Assembly: GCA_963772635.1 (NCBI GenBank)
Contig: CAVYYK010000044.1
Coordinates: 62,001 to 126,000 of the forward strand
DNA: 64,000 nucleotides
Source of the DNA: JAUXFS01 sp963772635
GTDB lineage: Bacteria > Pseudomonadota > Alphaproteobacteria > Rhodospirillales > Defluviicoccaceae
Reading direction: 5' to 3'
Positions 37,383 through 47,767 of the stretch are shown piece after piece. Position 1 is the stretch's first letter. Every line of letters begins with the position of its first letter. The position numbers and the translations under genes were made by a program. The notes below the pieces were generated by a model. It saw only the letters and a list, made by a program, of their open reading frames with translations. It ran no database searches and was not told the origin of the DNA.

Positions 37383-40300
37383 TCAGCCGTTGCCGGCGAG
37401 GGGCCGGTCTTGTGTCAGCTGGGTGTCGATGATTTCGAAGCTATTCTTGATCGTCGAAATGATAGCGGGCACGTCTGCGGTCCGACGTTCTTTGCACGCG
37501 GTTTCCAGGGCCAGGGAAAGCTTGCTGAGTTGGGCCAGACGCATGTTCCCCGAGGTTCCCTTGAACGTGTGGGCTTCGAAGGCCAGGGCCGCCCAGTCCT
37601 CTCTCGCGTACAAGTCCTCGAGCCTTGGGAGCAGCCTTCGCGCATAGGAGAGATAGTCTTCCAGGAGGCTCGCCACTTCCCCGGCGCCGAGGTATCGGGT
37701 CAATTCCGCGAGCCCTTCTCGGTCGATCGCGGGGGCATCGGCCCCGGCGATGTCGAGCACGCCCCGGCCGGGCGTCCGACGCCCCTCGTCGTTCGCCGAG
37801 GAGACGGCGGACGGTTCCGTCGAGGGGGGGTAGAACCGATTGATCGCGTCGTCGACCTTGAACGGATCCACGGGTTTCGCCAGGTAGCCATCCATTCCGG
37901 CGGCAATGCACCTCTCCATGTCTCCCTGCAGGGCGTTTGCCGTCATCGCCACGATGGGAATGCGGCAGATCGGCGGCGCCATCGCCCGGATCGCGCCGGT
38001 TGCCTCGAACCCATCCATTTCGGGCATCTGAACGTCCATGAAGATCAGGTCGTACGGCAGGCTGCGCACCGCCTCCACCGCCTCCCTGCCGTCCGCCGCC
38101 ACGTCGGCGACGTGCCCAAGGCGCTCGACCAAGCCCACGGCCACCCGCTGGTTCACCGAATTGTCCTCGGCCACCAGGACTCTCAGCCGCCGGCCCGTCG
38201 CCGGCGGGGACGGGACGGGGCCGCCATCGAGAGCGTCGTCGGAACGCTCGACGATCGGTAGTTTCAGATGCAGGACGGTAACGAGGGTGTTGTAGAGGAG
38301 GGACCGGCGGACCGGTTTCATCAGGGTGGCGGCAACATCGAAGCCTGCCAGTTCCTTCAGGGGTTCTTCGGTAAGCGCGGACGAGGCGATGATGACCGGG
38401 ATGTTCTTGTAGTCGGCATCCGTGCGGATGCGGCGAAGGAAGGCGGTCCCGTTTTCGCCCGGCATGGCGTAGTCCAGGATGATTGCGTCGGGAAGGCGGC
38501 GCGCGGACCGGGCCGCTCCCAACGCTCGATATCCCTCCTTGGCGTTGTCGGCGGTCTCGACCTCAACCCCCCAACTGGTGAGCACGCGTTTCATGATCTT
38601 GAGGTTGAGAGCCTTGTCGTCCACGACCAGGATTTCGAGCCGACGGAACGCCTCCGCGAAATCGCCGACCCTTGCCATCGGCTCGTCGGAAACCTTGTGG
38701 AAGGGGATCTCGAACCAGAACGTGCTGCCGACATCGACATCGCTGTCGAAACCGATCGAGCCCCCCATCCTGTCGACGAGACGTTTGCAGATCGCCAGGC
38801 CAAGTCCGGTGCCACCGAACTTGCGAGACGTCGACGCGTCCATCTGGGTGAAGCTGTCGAACAGCGTGCCTCGCAAATTCTCCGGGATGCCGATGCCGGT
38901 GTCGCGGACCGTGAAGCGGAGCCGCGGCGATGCCTCGTCGCCCGTGCGCGAGACCTCCGTGAATACGGAACCCCGGCTGGTGAACTTCACCGCGTTGCCC
39001 ACCAGATTCATCAGGATCTGGCGCAAGCGCCCGGGATCGCCCAAGCACACGCAGTGGAGTTCCTGGGGCACGTAGTAGCCGATTTCCAGCCCTGCGGCAT
39101 CGGCACGTGGCGCCAGGATTTCGACAACGCCGCGTACGACGGCGGCCAGATCGTACTTGCTGTCCTCGAGGTCGAGACGCTCCGCCTCCAACTTCGAGAA
39201 GTCGAGGATATCGTTGATGATGTTCAGAAGGGATTCGCCCGATTCCCGGATCGTTCCGACCAAATCCCGCTGGTTGCTGGTGAGCTTGGTATCCTGGAGC
39301 AGCCCGGTCAAGCCGATGACGCCGTTCATCGGTGTCCGGATTTCGTGGCTCATCATCGACAGGAAGTCGGACTTGGCCCGGTTCGCCTGCTCCGCCTGTT
39401 CCTTGGCCAGTTTGAGCTCGGTTTCGCGGTTCTCCAATACTCGGGTCGTCAGAGCCGCGATGACGGCGGAAGTGATCAGGCCGACCGAGCATATGAGGAT
39501 CAGTAACAACCATCCGGTTTTCCGATTTCTGGTGACGAGTTCGCTCTGCTCGGTGAGCTTGGCCTGTACGACGCCGACGAGCGTCTCGATCTCGGTCGAA
39601 AGCGAGGCGGCCAGCAAGCGGGCCCTTCCCACGGCCTCGTTGATCTCCCCGGCCAGTTTCAATTCCTGCCGGCGGATGCGGAACAGGTCGGTATCTCTGT
39701 TCGCAAGCTCGATGAACAGCCCGTGAATGCGGGCGACGTTGGAGCCAAGGATCGGGTTGCGCTTCGCCAGGATGCTGTCGCCGAACCTCTGCGCCGCTTG
39801 CTGGAAGGCGTTGAGGGAACGCATGAACCGGTTCTGCAGGGGCGTGATCGCGGCATCCGAATTCACGTGCACGACCATGGTCATCAGGCTGATCAGCAGG
39901 CTGCTCTCGGCCTTGATGTCGAGCGCCGTCTGCAGGTCCCCGATGGTGTCGGAGGTGAAGGTATTGAGGTCCTGACTCGTCCTGCGCAGGGTCCGTTCGA
40001 TCTCGTCGAAGAAGCGCTGCGTCGCAACCTGGGCAAGTGCATCCATTGCCTGTTCCAGCGTGAGGAGAGCTTCGGTGAGCGTAAAACGCCACTCCCAGTG
40101 GGGCATGTCCAGTAACGCGTCGCCGCGGGCGCTCGCACAATCACCCTTCTCCGCCGCAGCGGCGCCGGCCTTTTGCAAGCGCATCAGCGCACCCTGTAAA
40201 GAACCGCCTTCCGCCTTCCAGTTCCCGCCATACAGGTTCAGTCGGTTGGCCAAGGCGCAATATCGTTCGACGATAACCTTTCCGACATTGGCGTCGCCGC

Positions 40301-40949
40301 CCCGATCGAAAGACAGGGCGGCGGCTTTAAGAGCCTGTTCCTTGGCTTGCAGGCGGTGGATATCCTCGACTCTTTCCCAGCCGGTCTTCAATCTTTCGTC
40401 CAATTTGGATGTCGCTCGGCGGACCGTTTGACGCCCCAGCAACTGGGCCAGCGAAGTCGTGCCATAGATGATCGGCCCGACGTTATCCTCCAAATCGTCT
40501 TGCAGCTTGAGCGCCCGCTCCAGCGACTCCGCCCGCTTTTCGGCCAGTTCGATTCTCCGGCTCACTTGCCGCACCAGAAGGCTCTGGATGTCCTCCATTT
40601 GATCCAGGTTCGAGCGAAGGGATTCGACGGTGCTCTCTCCGGCGGTGTGACTGACGATCGCCAGGTTCTCGCGGTTTTCCGTGACGATCTTGGCGAGTGT
40701 TTCGGCTTCGGACTTCAAGTCAGAGCGCGTCTCGACCGCCGCCAGGACGGGTGCTCCGGCGGCGAGCAAAGCGCTTTTCTGCGAGAGCTGCAAAGCGGCC
40801 AGGGTTTCCGGAAAGGTCTGCTTCTCGGTAACGTCGATGACCCGCCATAGCCCCTCGAGCCGAAAGATCGCCAGGGCGGTCGCAACCACGATCATGATCG
40901 AGATCGCGGCGAACGCCAGATAGAGACGGGTGTTGATACTGGTGGTCAG
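37383..40949 (-). CDS. Hybrid sensor histidine kinase (HK-REC-REC-HPt)
   Basis: From the probable CTG start at 40949 the protein is 1,188 residues; from the first ATG at 40895 it is 1,170. The start matters. CTG restores the first membrane helix (LYLAFAAISIMIVVATALAIF) complete with a basic N-terminus, has GGAGG six bases upstream, and overlaps the upstream stop as CTGA. A periplasmic all-helical sensor of about 430 residues follows, as in TorS-like kinases. Then come TM2 (WLLLILICSVGLITSAVIAA), the H-box SHEIRTPMNG, the ATP-binding DTGIGIP and GGTGLGLAI, two receivers with LDYAMPGENG and MDVQMPEMDG, and an HPt domain with HTFKGTSGN. The two binding-protein genes upstream suggest periplasmic ligand sensing. 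Confidence 0.92.
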   Translation of the reverse strand: MTTSINTRLYLAFAAISIMIVVATALAIFRLEGLWRVIDVTEKQTFPETLAALQLSQKSALLAAGAPVLAAVETRSDLKSEAETLAKIVTENRENLAIVSHTAGESTVESLRSNLDQMEDIQSLLVRQVSRRIELAEKRAESLERALKLQDDLEDNVGPIIYGTTSLAQLLGRQTVRRATSKLDERLKTGWERVEDIHRLQAKEQALKAAALSFDRGGDANVGKVIVERYCALANRLNLYGGNWKAEGGSLQGALMRLQKAGAAAAEKGDCASARGDALLDMPHWEWRFTLTEALLTLEQAMDALAQVATQRFFDEIERTLRRTSQDLNTFTSDTIGDLQTALDIKAESSLLISLMTMVVHVNSDAAITPLQNRFMRSLNAFQQAAQRFGDSILAKRNPILGSNVARIHGLFIELANRDTDLFRIRRQELKLAGEINEAVGRARLLAASLSTEIETLVGVVQAKLTEQSELVTRNRKTGWLLLILICSVGLITSAVIAALTTRVLENRETELKLAKEQAEQANRAKSDFLSMMSHEIRTPMNGVIGLTGLLQDTKLTSNQRDLVGTIRESGESLLNIINDILDFSKLEAERLDLEDSKYDLAAVVRGVVEILAPRADAAGLEIGYYVPQELHCVCLGDPGRLRQILMNLVGNAVKFTSRGSVFTEVSRTGDEASPRLRFTVRDTGIGIPENLRGTLFDSFTQMDASTSRKFGGTGLGLAICKRLVDRMGGSIGFDSDVDVGSTFWFEIPFHKVSDEPMARVGDFAEAFRRLEILVVDDKALNLKIMKRVLTSWGVEVETADNAKEGYRALGAARSARRLPDAIILDYAMPGENGTAFLRRIRTDADYKNIPVIIASSALTEEPLKELAGFDVAATLMKPVRRSLLYNTLVTVLHLKLPIVERSDDALDGGPVPSPPATGRRLRVLVAEDNSVNQRVAVGLVERLGHVADVAADGREAVEAVRSLPYDLIFMDVQMPEMDGFEATGAIRAMAPPICRIPIVAMTANALQGDMERCIAAGMDGYLAKPVDPFKVDDAINRFYPPSTEPSAVSSANDEGRRTPGRGVLDIAGADAPAIDREGLAELTRYLGAGEVASLLEDYLSYARRLLPRLEDLYAREDWAALAFEAHTFKGTSGNMRLAQLSKLSLALETACKERRTADVPAIISTIKNSFEIIDTQLTQDRPLAGNG

Positions 40950-41362
40950 CGGATACCTCCAGACCGGCTCGCCAGAATCGAGGCGCGTTCGTCGCCGCGG
41001 AGCAGCTTTATCGCCTGCCGGAGGCCTTCGGCCCCGGGAGTCATGGTGAGGAATGTGGCAGTCAACACACCCTCATGTTCGGCGAAATGAGGATGATGTC
41101 CACGCGCTGCTCGATGAATTCCTCGACGTCCGCGATCTGGTTCCGGGCGTCGTCCTGACCATCGCGGACAATCAACTCGATCTCGGGATACTTGGCCGCC
41201 TCGGCCCTCAATTCCTTGTTGAACAGAAGCCTCCATGGTTCCGTGGTCGTGGCTTGCGAGAAACCGATGACGAACGGCTCGTCCTCGGCGGCCCGCGTCT
41301 CGGCCCATGGGAGGGGCGCCAAGCACACGAGCAACAGGAAAGCCCTCAACACCTGCCTCATG
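40946..41362 (-). pseudogene. Internally deleted periplasmic sugar-binding protein (RbsB-like)
   Basis: The N-terminal part from ATG 41362 has a signal peptide (FLLLVCLAPLPWAETRAAED) and the family start FVIGFSQATTTEPWRLLFNK to QRVDIILISPN. The frame stops directly afterwards. In another frame the C-terminal end appears: TATFLTMTPGAEGLRQAIKL to SILASRSGGIR and stop at 40946. The roughly 200 residues that form the second lobe are missing. The stop TGA overlaps the CTG start of the kinase. As it stands it cannot bind ligand. Deletion and break are seen in the sequence; the original function is inferred from the family. Confidence 0.78.
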
Positions 41363-41453
41363 GGGCTACCCCATCGATTGTCGTCGACCGGTTCGAGATG
41401 CAACTCTCGACACCGTCCCACGCAATAGATTAGGAGCCGGACCCTGAACATGA

Positions 41454-42911
41454 TCAGTTGGCCAGTCCCATGGACGAACGGTAAATCGCTCTCTGCTCTT
41501 CCCTGCCCAGACGATCGGTGATCGCCTCCCATTGTTCGGCGACCCGAGCCATCGCGTCCTCGGCGGTAGTCTCGCCCTTCAGCGCCTTGGTCAACTCGAT
41601 CTCGAAAGCTTCCGTATAGTCGTTGAACCCGGGGATCCGCAGATCCAGCGCGGCGTAAGGCGAGTCGAGGCTATCCTTCAAAACGGTGAGGAACTCCGAG
41701 GCGGCGCGTGCCGAGAACGCCTCGGTCCATTTGTCGATGGCCGAGAAGTGGGTATACCGGTACGGATTGATTCCGGAGCCGCTGGTGACCACGTCGTTGA
41801 GGCTGTTTTCCGGGCTCGAGTACCACATGATGTAATCCCAGGCGGCATTCTTGTTCCGGCTGGTCTTGGGCAGGCTGGCCACCCATCCGCCGAAGGCGAG
41901 GAAGGGGGCCTTGTGCACGAACGGGAGAACGTCCCATCGGCCCGCCCGGATGTTCCATGTTTCCCGCGTGCCCGGCAGAACGAAGTATCCGACCTTGTCT
42001 TTTTCCTTGGAGGCGCGGGGGTCGGCAGCGATCTGAGCGGTGTATCCCCAGTCGAGGCTGAGCGCTGCCCGACCGCTTACAAAGACATCCCGAACCTTGA
42101 CGATGTCGTGGGAGACCGCGCCCGGGGGATTGAACTTCAGGATCTCCAGATATTCCTTCACTGCCCGAATCCAGCCCGGGTTGTCGACTTGCGCCTTCAT
42201 GGTTTCCGGGTCGAAGAACTGGCTGCCCGGATTGTTCGGGTGGTCGACGTAGGCCGAGGCGCGGCTGAACACGTCCCAGAACTGCTGGCCGTTGCGCGCG
42301 AAGGCCTCGCTCGCGCCCCAGAGCTTCCGGCCTTTGGGCCCCGTCCGCCCGGTAAAAAACTCGGCGATGTCCCGATACTCGGCCCAGGTTTGCGGAGGTC
42401 CGAGCTCATAGCCGTATTGCTTTGCGAATTCCGTTCGATTTCTCGGATCGGCGAACAGGTCCCGGCGGTAGTAGCCGCTGAACAGGTCGCCGTCCAAGGT
42501 GACGGCGATCCATTCTCCATCCCAGGTCATCAGCCGTTCGCGGTAGGTCGGATGGACGTCGTCGAACGTTTCGTCCTGATAGACTTCCGGCGGCAGCGGG
42601 CTCAGGTATTTGTAGAAATCTCGCGCCCACGCGCTGGCGTAGATGATGACGTCGAAGTCTGCCGGGTCCGTGGCGATCCCTCTCTTGAACTTGGAGAACA
42701 GATCTCCGAAGAAGTAGTGGACGACGCGGACCTTGGCGCCGGTCCGCTCTTCCCACGTTCGCGCGTGCCCGACTGCGGGGCCGCCGACGGCCGGCACGTC
42801 CTGGACGCCGACGACAATTTCGATATTATCGAACGGTTGGGCGACGGCGTCCCCCGCGATCGAGGGAGCGACCGTGAACGCGGGCAAAACACACAAAGGG
42901 TGCAGCTTCAT
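41454..42911 (-). CDS. Extracellular solute-binding protein (ABC-type, sugar-like)
   Basis: The 485-residue protein has a signal peptide (LCVLPAFTVAPSIAGDAVAQ) and the two-lobe fold of family 1 binding proteins, with DFDVIIYASAWARDFYKYLS, TLDGDLFSGYYRRDLFADP and HKAPFLAFGGWVASLPKTSR. No permease or ATPase gene is next to it. Instead it precedes the deleted RbsB-like gene and the hybrid kinase on the same strand. That suggests a role in signal perception, or the loss of transport partners. Confidence 0.86.
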   Translation of the reverse strand: MKLHPLCVLPAFTVAPSIAGDAVAQPFDNIEIVVGVQDVPAVGGPAVGHARTWEERTGAKVRVVHYFFGDLFSKFKRGIATDPADFDVIIYASAWARDFYKYLSPLPPEVYQDETFDDVHPTYRERLMTWDGEWIAVTLDGDLFSGYYRRDLFADPRNRTEFAKQYGYELGPPQTWAEYRDIAEFFTGRTGPKGRKLWGASEAFARNGQQFWDVFSRASAYVDHPNNPGSQFFDPETMKAQVDNPGWIRAVKEYLEILKFNPPGAVSHDIVKVRDVFVSGRAALSLDWGYTAQIAADPRASKEKDKVGYFVLPGTRETWNIRAGRWDVLPFVHKAPFLAFGGWVASLPKTSRNKNAAWDYIMWYSSPENSLNDVVTSGSGINPYRYTHFSAIDKWTEAFSARAASEFLTVLKDSLDSPYAALDLRIPGFNDYTEAFEIELTKALKGETTAEDAMARVAEQWEAITDRLGREEQRAIYRSSMGLAN

Positions 42912-43189
42912 AGCGCCATCGGTCGTAACATCCGCCTGCGGAACTCCACCCCGCGTGGAAACCGCCGGTCTCCGCTTCCCCCATGGGCGCCTCGTCGATT
43001 CTCGACCCGGCGTCCCGCCCTCAGTTCCGATGTACGGAACGGCCCCATATGGGGAATAGTTTGCGCGGAAAACTGTGGCGACAACAAGGCGTTTCGGGGT
43101 TTTGAGTACCGTTTTGGGGTGAAAAACGTCATGAGCAGTCGCGATTTTGCTTTTTGGGCTCTCCAGTCCTGTGCCGGGAGGCGGCGTCC
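42912..43189. other. Divergent intergenic region
   Basis: These 278 bases lie between the binding-protein gene and the DUF6279-type lipoprotein gene. Promoters for both are expected. No further gene or strong repeat was seen. Confidence 0.4.
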
Positions 43190-44117
43190 GTGAAGGTGAG
43201 GCGTTCTCTGCAGGTTACCGTTTTGGTTGTACTGCTCGCCGGCTGCAGCCGGGTGCAAGCTCGTGTACTCCCAGCTCGATTGGTTGATCCCGTACTACCT
43301 CGGGACCTACGTGGAGCTGTCCGAACAGCAACGACCGCTGTTCGACAAGCGCGTCGCCGCGTTCCTGAAATGGCATTGCGGGACCCAACTCACCGGATAC
43401 GCGGACTTGCTGCGCACGGCCGACGCCGACTTCCAGGCCGGAACCATGACGCGGGCGCGCGTGGAGGCGTACGGTTCCCGGCTCGAGTCGTTCTGGATCG
43501 AGATCATGCGCGAAGCCAGTCCGGCGATGGCGGAAATGCTGTTGTCCGCGAGCGACGCACAGATCGATGACCTGTTCGCGGTATTCAAGGAGAGGAACGA
43601 GGCCTGGCTGGCGGCGTTCGAGAAGGAGACGGACGAGGAGCGCCGCAAGGTCTATCGGGAGCGGGTGACCGAGGAACTGGAGCGATGGTTCGGTCCGCTC
43701 GGAAAGGCGCAGCGACGCGCGGTGCTCGAATGGAGCGAGCGCTTTCAAACGCCCGGCCTGGAGGGGTTGCGGACGCGCCAACGATGGCAGGGGAGGCTGC
43801 GCGAACTCGTCGACCACCGTGACGACCAAGCGGCGTTTTACAAGGGCATCGACGAATTGTTGACCAATCCGGGAGCACTGAGATCGCAGGCAATCAGGGA
43901 CCTCTACGCCAACAACCGGCGGACGATCGTCGAACTCCTATACGAGATCGGCAATCACCTGAGCGAGGAGCAGAGGCGTCACCTGGCGAATGAAACCTCG
44001 TCGATTGCCGGCGACCTGGAGGAACTAGCGTGCGCGGCGGAGAAATCGGCCGAGGCGGCAAGAGAGATCAGGGGCTCCCAGCCACCCACCGCACCCCAGT
44101 CCGTTTCCAATCCATAA
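43190..44117 (+). pseudogene. DUF6279-like lipoprotein, one frame break in the signal peptide
   Basis: The start GTG 43190 follows GGGAGG and opens a lipoprotein signal peptide (LQVTVLVVLLAGCS). The break comes right at the lipobox near 43247, and the next frame continues GCKLVYSQLDWLIPYYLGTY to the stop at 44117. The mature part of about 285 residues is helical and matches the DUF6279 pattern (VYSQLDWL..., LSEQQR, the FxxxxAAFLKWH helix). Function is unknown. One extra base near the GCAGCC/GGGTGC junction explains the break and is probably a sequence error. Confidence 0.75.
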
Positions 44118-44167
44118 AGCCGGACGCGGCCATCGGTTCCGCTGGCATCCTCGAACATCCGGATCCG

Positions 44168-45701
44168 TCACGTCGCCAGACCCAGGGTCTCCAAGAACGG
44201 ACTCGTGAACACCGCTCTGGTCGGGGCGTCGAGGAGCTGTTCGCGGCTTTGGATCCACTGGTCGACCGCGCCTGCGTACATGGTCCGGACCCGGGCGGCG
44301 TCGAGATTGTTGAACTTGCCCCAGTGGACCGTGTAGGGGATGCCTTCGGCCTCCAGGTTCCGCCACACCCGCCGCAGGATCTCGAAGGAGCCGTCGGAGG
44401 CGATCCCGTCGATTTCGAGGACGCAGCTCGGGTCATACCGGGTGAACGCGAGCAGGCCATCGGATTTCCGGACGAAGCGCACCGAGATCAGCACTGCCTG
44501 TACCTCCGCCTGCTCGCGGAAGGCGGCGAACGCGGCGTTGACCGCCCGTTCGATGAACTCCTGGGGCACGGCCATTCCCGAGGCGAGCGCCTGGCCGCGG
44601 ACCCATTCGCTGGAGAAGATCTCGCCGAACATCCCGAACCGCGGGCCGTACAATTCGTACTCGTCCTCGATCGAGCTGTTGAGGAACGTCTTGGTCAGCT
44701 CCCCGGGAATGATACCGAGATCGAGAATGCGCCCGATGACGGTGAGGGCGCCGTCGCCGAGGCCCGCCTCGTCGGGATCCCGGTCCGGCGGGATGTAGTC
44801 GCTGCGGTAGGGGCGCTTGTACATGATCAGGACGAAAGCCCGCAGCCGCTCGTCGTTGAGGTTGAACGTCACCTCGAAGTGGTAGGGACGCTCGCCCGGG
44901 TGAGGGAATCGCGGGATCGGAGAAATCGAACCCGGTCATCGCTTGGAGCAAGCCCTGGTCGAAATCCATGCGGATGCGGTGGGCCTCCAGCAGATAGCGC
45001 GGCTCGGTCTCGATCAGGACGCCGTGGATGATGCCGAAGCTGCCGAAACAGACCAGCGCCGCGTTGAACAGGGTGTCGTCCCGGATCAACCGCGCGCCCA
45101 GCTTGTCGACGAAGCGCTGGGTGACCACCGGGTAGGACTGGCGTTCGAGCCAGACGTGATCATTGGCCCCGACGATCACGTGCAGTCCGACGACGAAGTC
45201 CTGGACCGCGCCGGCGTCGATGCCGGCGCCGTGGGTTCCGGTCGACATCGCCCCGACGATCGTCTGTCCGTTGCTCGACCCCGATGCCTTGAGCGAGAGC
45301 TTTTCGTTGGCGAGGGCGCGGTTCAACCGGGTGATCGAATTCCCGCACTGGACGAAGCGCAGCGTCTTGCGGTCGCCGGCGTAGTCGGGGGAGACGCTTG
45401 GACCGGTCATTGTGCCGCGAATGCGCAGCGGTTTGGTGTTGATCAGATAGCCGTCGGTCACCGCGGCGCGGCTCAACGACCACCCGCCGCCGAGGGCGCG
45501 CAAGCGGGTGCGATCGTTGACGGCGTCGCGGACGAGGTTCCGCAATGCCACGGTGGTGGCGTTGTAGTCGGCGACCTTGTCGTCGGTGTTGGCGTTCCAG
45601 ACATCATAGATCCCGGCGATGCGCTGGGTGACGCTTTCGTGCCGGTTGGTCCATTCATCGCGACTGTTGAGAACGACCTTGGCGCTTGGTGAATCGTTCA
45701 T
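44168..45701 (-). pseudogene. FAD-linked oxidoreductase of the lactone-oxidase type, one frame break
   Basis: The first frame (from ATG 45701) carries the PCMH-type FAD domain: LRALGGGWSLSRAAVTDGYL, the SNGQTIVGAMSTGTHGAG loop and GSFGIIHGVLIETEPRYL. It leaves frame near 44905 after SDPAIPSPG. The next frame continues as YHFEVTFNLNDERLRAFVLI through the substrate domain to SPFLETLGLAT. The total is about 510 residues. Such enzymes oxidise sugar lactones or similar alcohols with FAD. No signal peptide is seen. The break fits a single indel in GC-rich sequence. Confidence 0.82.
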
Positions 45702-45729
45702 CGGTATCGCCTCTCTCCCCTTACCGGGC

Positions 45730-46128
45730 CTAAAACTTGCCGCTCCCGCTATCCGGGGCCTCGGCGCAACGCCAGTTCACCTCGAGCGGCGACCAGATAC
45801 CGAGGCTCAGCACGGTGACCAGGGCGAACGCGTAATTGGTGGATACCCGCACGTTGTCGAGGCTGTTGCTCTCGCAATTCTCGGCGACGACGGTCTGCGG
45901 GTCCTGCACCAGCCCCCAGAAAAAGGTGTTCGCCGTCTTGTTCCCTTCCCGGTACTCGGTCACCGGGTCGGGATTGGGAACCGAGACGGTGGTGGTGGAG
46001 CAACCGGCGGCGGCGAGAACGGAAACGGCGAAGGCAAAAAGGACGATCGGACGCCAGCCCCGCCGACACCGGCCGTCGCTTGCCGTCCTGTCCCGATCCT
46101 CGCCTTTGGTGGTCGATCGCGTGGTCAT
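45730..46128 (-). CDS. Small lipoprotein (Bor-like)
   Basis: The 132-residue product starts at ATG 46128 after GGGGGAGGTG. A signal peptide ends at the lipobox VLAAAGCS, so the mature lipoprotein has about 89 residues. NCESNSLDNVRVSTNYAFAL and LSLGIWSPLEVNWRCA resemble Bor/Iss-type small lipoproteins; two cysteines outside the lipobox could form a disulfide. It is 28 bases from the FAD oxidoreductase start on the same strand. Confidence 0.78.
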   Translation of the reverse strand: MTTRSTTKGEDRDRTASDGRCRRGWRPIVLFAFAVSVLAAAGCSTTTVSVPNPDPVTEYREGNKTANTFFWGLVQDPQTVVAENCESNSLDNVRVSTNYAFALVTVLSLGIWSPLEVNWRCAEAPDSGSGKF

Positions 46129-46305
46129 GGATCACCTCCCCCGGGGACGTCTGTTTCTTGGCCAGAAGTCCCCCGACACCAATTCTGCGTCGATATCCAC
46201 CGGAATGCAACGGCTAGAGCGCGCCGGCAACACGGGTTAGCACTTTGTTAACGATCCACCTCTAGGCTGATAACTTTCCACGGACAGGTTTTCCGGTTCC
46301 TTGCC

Positions 46306-47389
46306 ATGTCGACGGTGCTGTCTCCGCTCACTGCGTCGAACTACAACAACGCCCTGCTGGTTTCCGGGCTGCAGAGCCAATATGGCAGCCACATCGCCGC
46401 CAAGGCCGCGCTCATCGAGTCCGACTACGGGGTGAAGATCAGCGGCATCGACCGGCAGGCGCAGCAGTGGAAGGATTTCCAGGCGGAACTGGAAAAACCG
46501 CGCGGCGTGGTCAGCGGCACCATCGGCCGTCTCAAGGGCATGCGCGGGCTGATCGACAGCCTCATACAGACCGTCGGCAAAGCGGATCTTGATTCCCAGT
46601 CGGGAACCCTCTCCGATGGTTACCGGTCGGCCTTCGAACTCGATGCTCAAGTCGCTGCGGTCGCGGGTCGACAAAGCGACCGACAGCCCCAATCTGCTCG
46701 GCAAGACCGGCGCCCGCGAACTGCTGATCCCCACGGGATTGTACGGCGCGACCCAGTCTGTCCGCCAGAACTACAAGGGCGTGGATTACAAGATCCTCGA
46801 TACGTCAGGCGAGCAATGGGCGCCCGACTATGTCGGCAATCTGCTCCGACGCTACAATTCCTATCCGGACGATCCGTCGTCGGTCAGCGGCAACCTCGCG
46901 AGCGGGGTGCGCCTTGACAGCCTCGCCGGCGACGACGTGACCTTCACCGTCGCCCCCGGTACCGCCGATCCGCAGACCTTCACCGGGACCATCGACCGCG
47001 AGGGGATCGGCCTTGTCGACGCGTGGTTCTACGAAAATCTGTCCACCCAGGACGGTCGTGACCGTGCACGCGCCGACCTCACCGCGGCCAAGAAGAACCT
47101 GGATCTGGAAATCCATCGCTACCAGGGCACCCTGACCGCGATCGCGTACTACGACAACCGCGCCGCGATCCGTCTCGGCGATTTCAGGGCGGAGACCGGC
47201 GCGCTGCTGATCGAACGGGAGCGCGAGATGCTGACCAGCCAGCAGAACTTCCAGCGCCAGTTCGATCTGGCGACCACCGCGCTCACGCGCAACCAGTTCG
47301 CCCTCGACGTCTACAAGACCATGTTCGCCACCTCCGGCAACACCGTCGCCGACCGCGTCTTCGGCACCATCATCAGCACCAGCGCGTAA
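46306..47389 (+). pseudogene. Repeat-locus protein of unknown function, one frame break
   Basis: Two frames together encode about 360 residues. The first begins MSTVLSPLTASNYNNALLVS, contains a helical stretch (RQAQQWKDFQAELEKP), and breaks near 46640. The second continues LLGKTGARELLIPTGLYGAT through a beta-rich part (DSLAGDDVTFTVAPGTADPQ) and long coiled-coil helices to the tail KTMFATSGNTVADRVFGTII. No signal peptide, membrane segment or known family was recognised. Its last 95 bases recur with 91 identities at 49766-49860 and in part at 47768-47812. The break may be a sequence error. Confidence 0.7.
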
Positions 47390-47640
47390 CCGCGGCGGGG
47401 CGCCGACAAAGGGGCGCGATCCAAGATCTTGCTCTGAACGGCCCATCGACTGGTCGCCCCTCACTGCAGGCAAGTCAATTTCAATCGCCTTTGGCAGGGG
47501 CGCGTCGTCGCCAACAACGACGTCGGTCCCGCCGTCGCCCCGCGGGTTGCGACCGTGTCCGCTATTGCCCTCTTCGCTTTGGTTTCCAGCCGTTGGCCCG
47601 AACGGTTGAAACCAGCCGGGAGCGGTCGCTCGGGGTCGCG
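47390..47640. other. Intergenic debris
   Basis: About 250 bases after the repeat-locus gene. Short open frames here do not carry recognisable domains. The segment ends at the TPR relic on the other strand. Confidence 0.4.
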
Positions 47641-47752
47641 CTAGCGTTGCTTCTTGCGGATCGCGGCGGCCTGGGCTTCCAAGTGCTTGGCATCTGAGTC
47701 GCGTCCTGTTTTTCGCAGCAGAGGCGCATAATTTTCGAGGCTCGCAGCTGCT
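47641..47752 (-). pseudogene. Relic of a tetratricopeptide-repeat protein (C-terminal end)
   Basis: Read on the minus strand, bases 47752-47641 encode AASLENYAPLLRKTGRDSDA then KHLEAQAAAIRKKQR and a TAG stop. This is the typical C-terminus of TPR proteins (SLENYA.LLR..GR..EA..LEARA..IR). A stop codon in the same frame lies just upstream (RC of 47755-47757), and orphan copy 2 of the repeat begins 16 bases away. Only the tail survives. Confidence 0.7.
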
Positions 47753-47767
47753 TAGGGATGGTCCTTC

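Noticed and set aside
41532..43193. Plus-strand open frame of 553 codons
   Set aside because: Antisense to the solute-binding protein gene; no domain.
47491..47697. 68-codon plus-strand frame after the repeat-locus gene
   Set aside because: Arg-rich, no motif, and overlaps the TPR relic, which explains the coding signal on the other strand.
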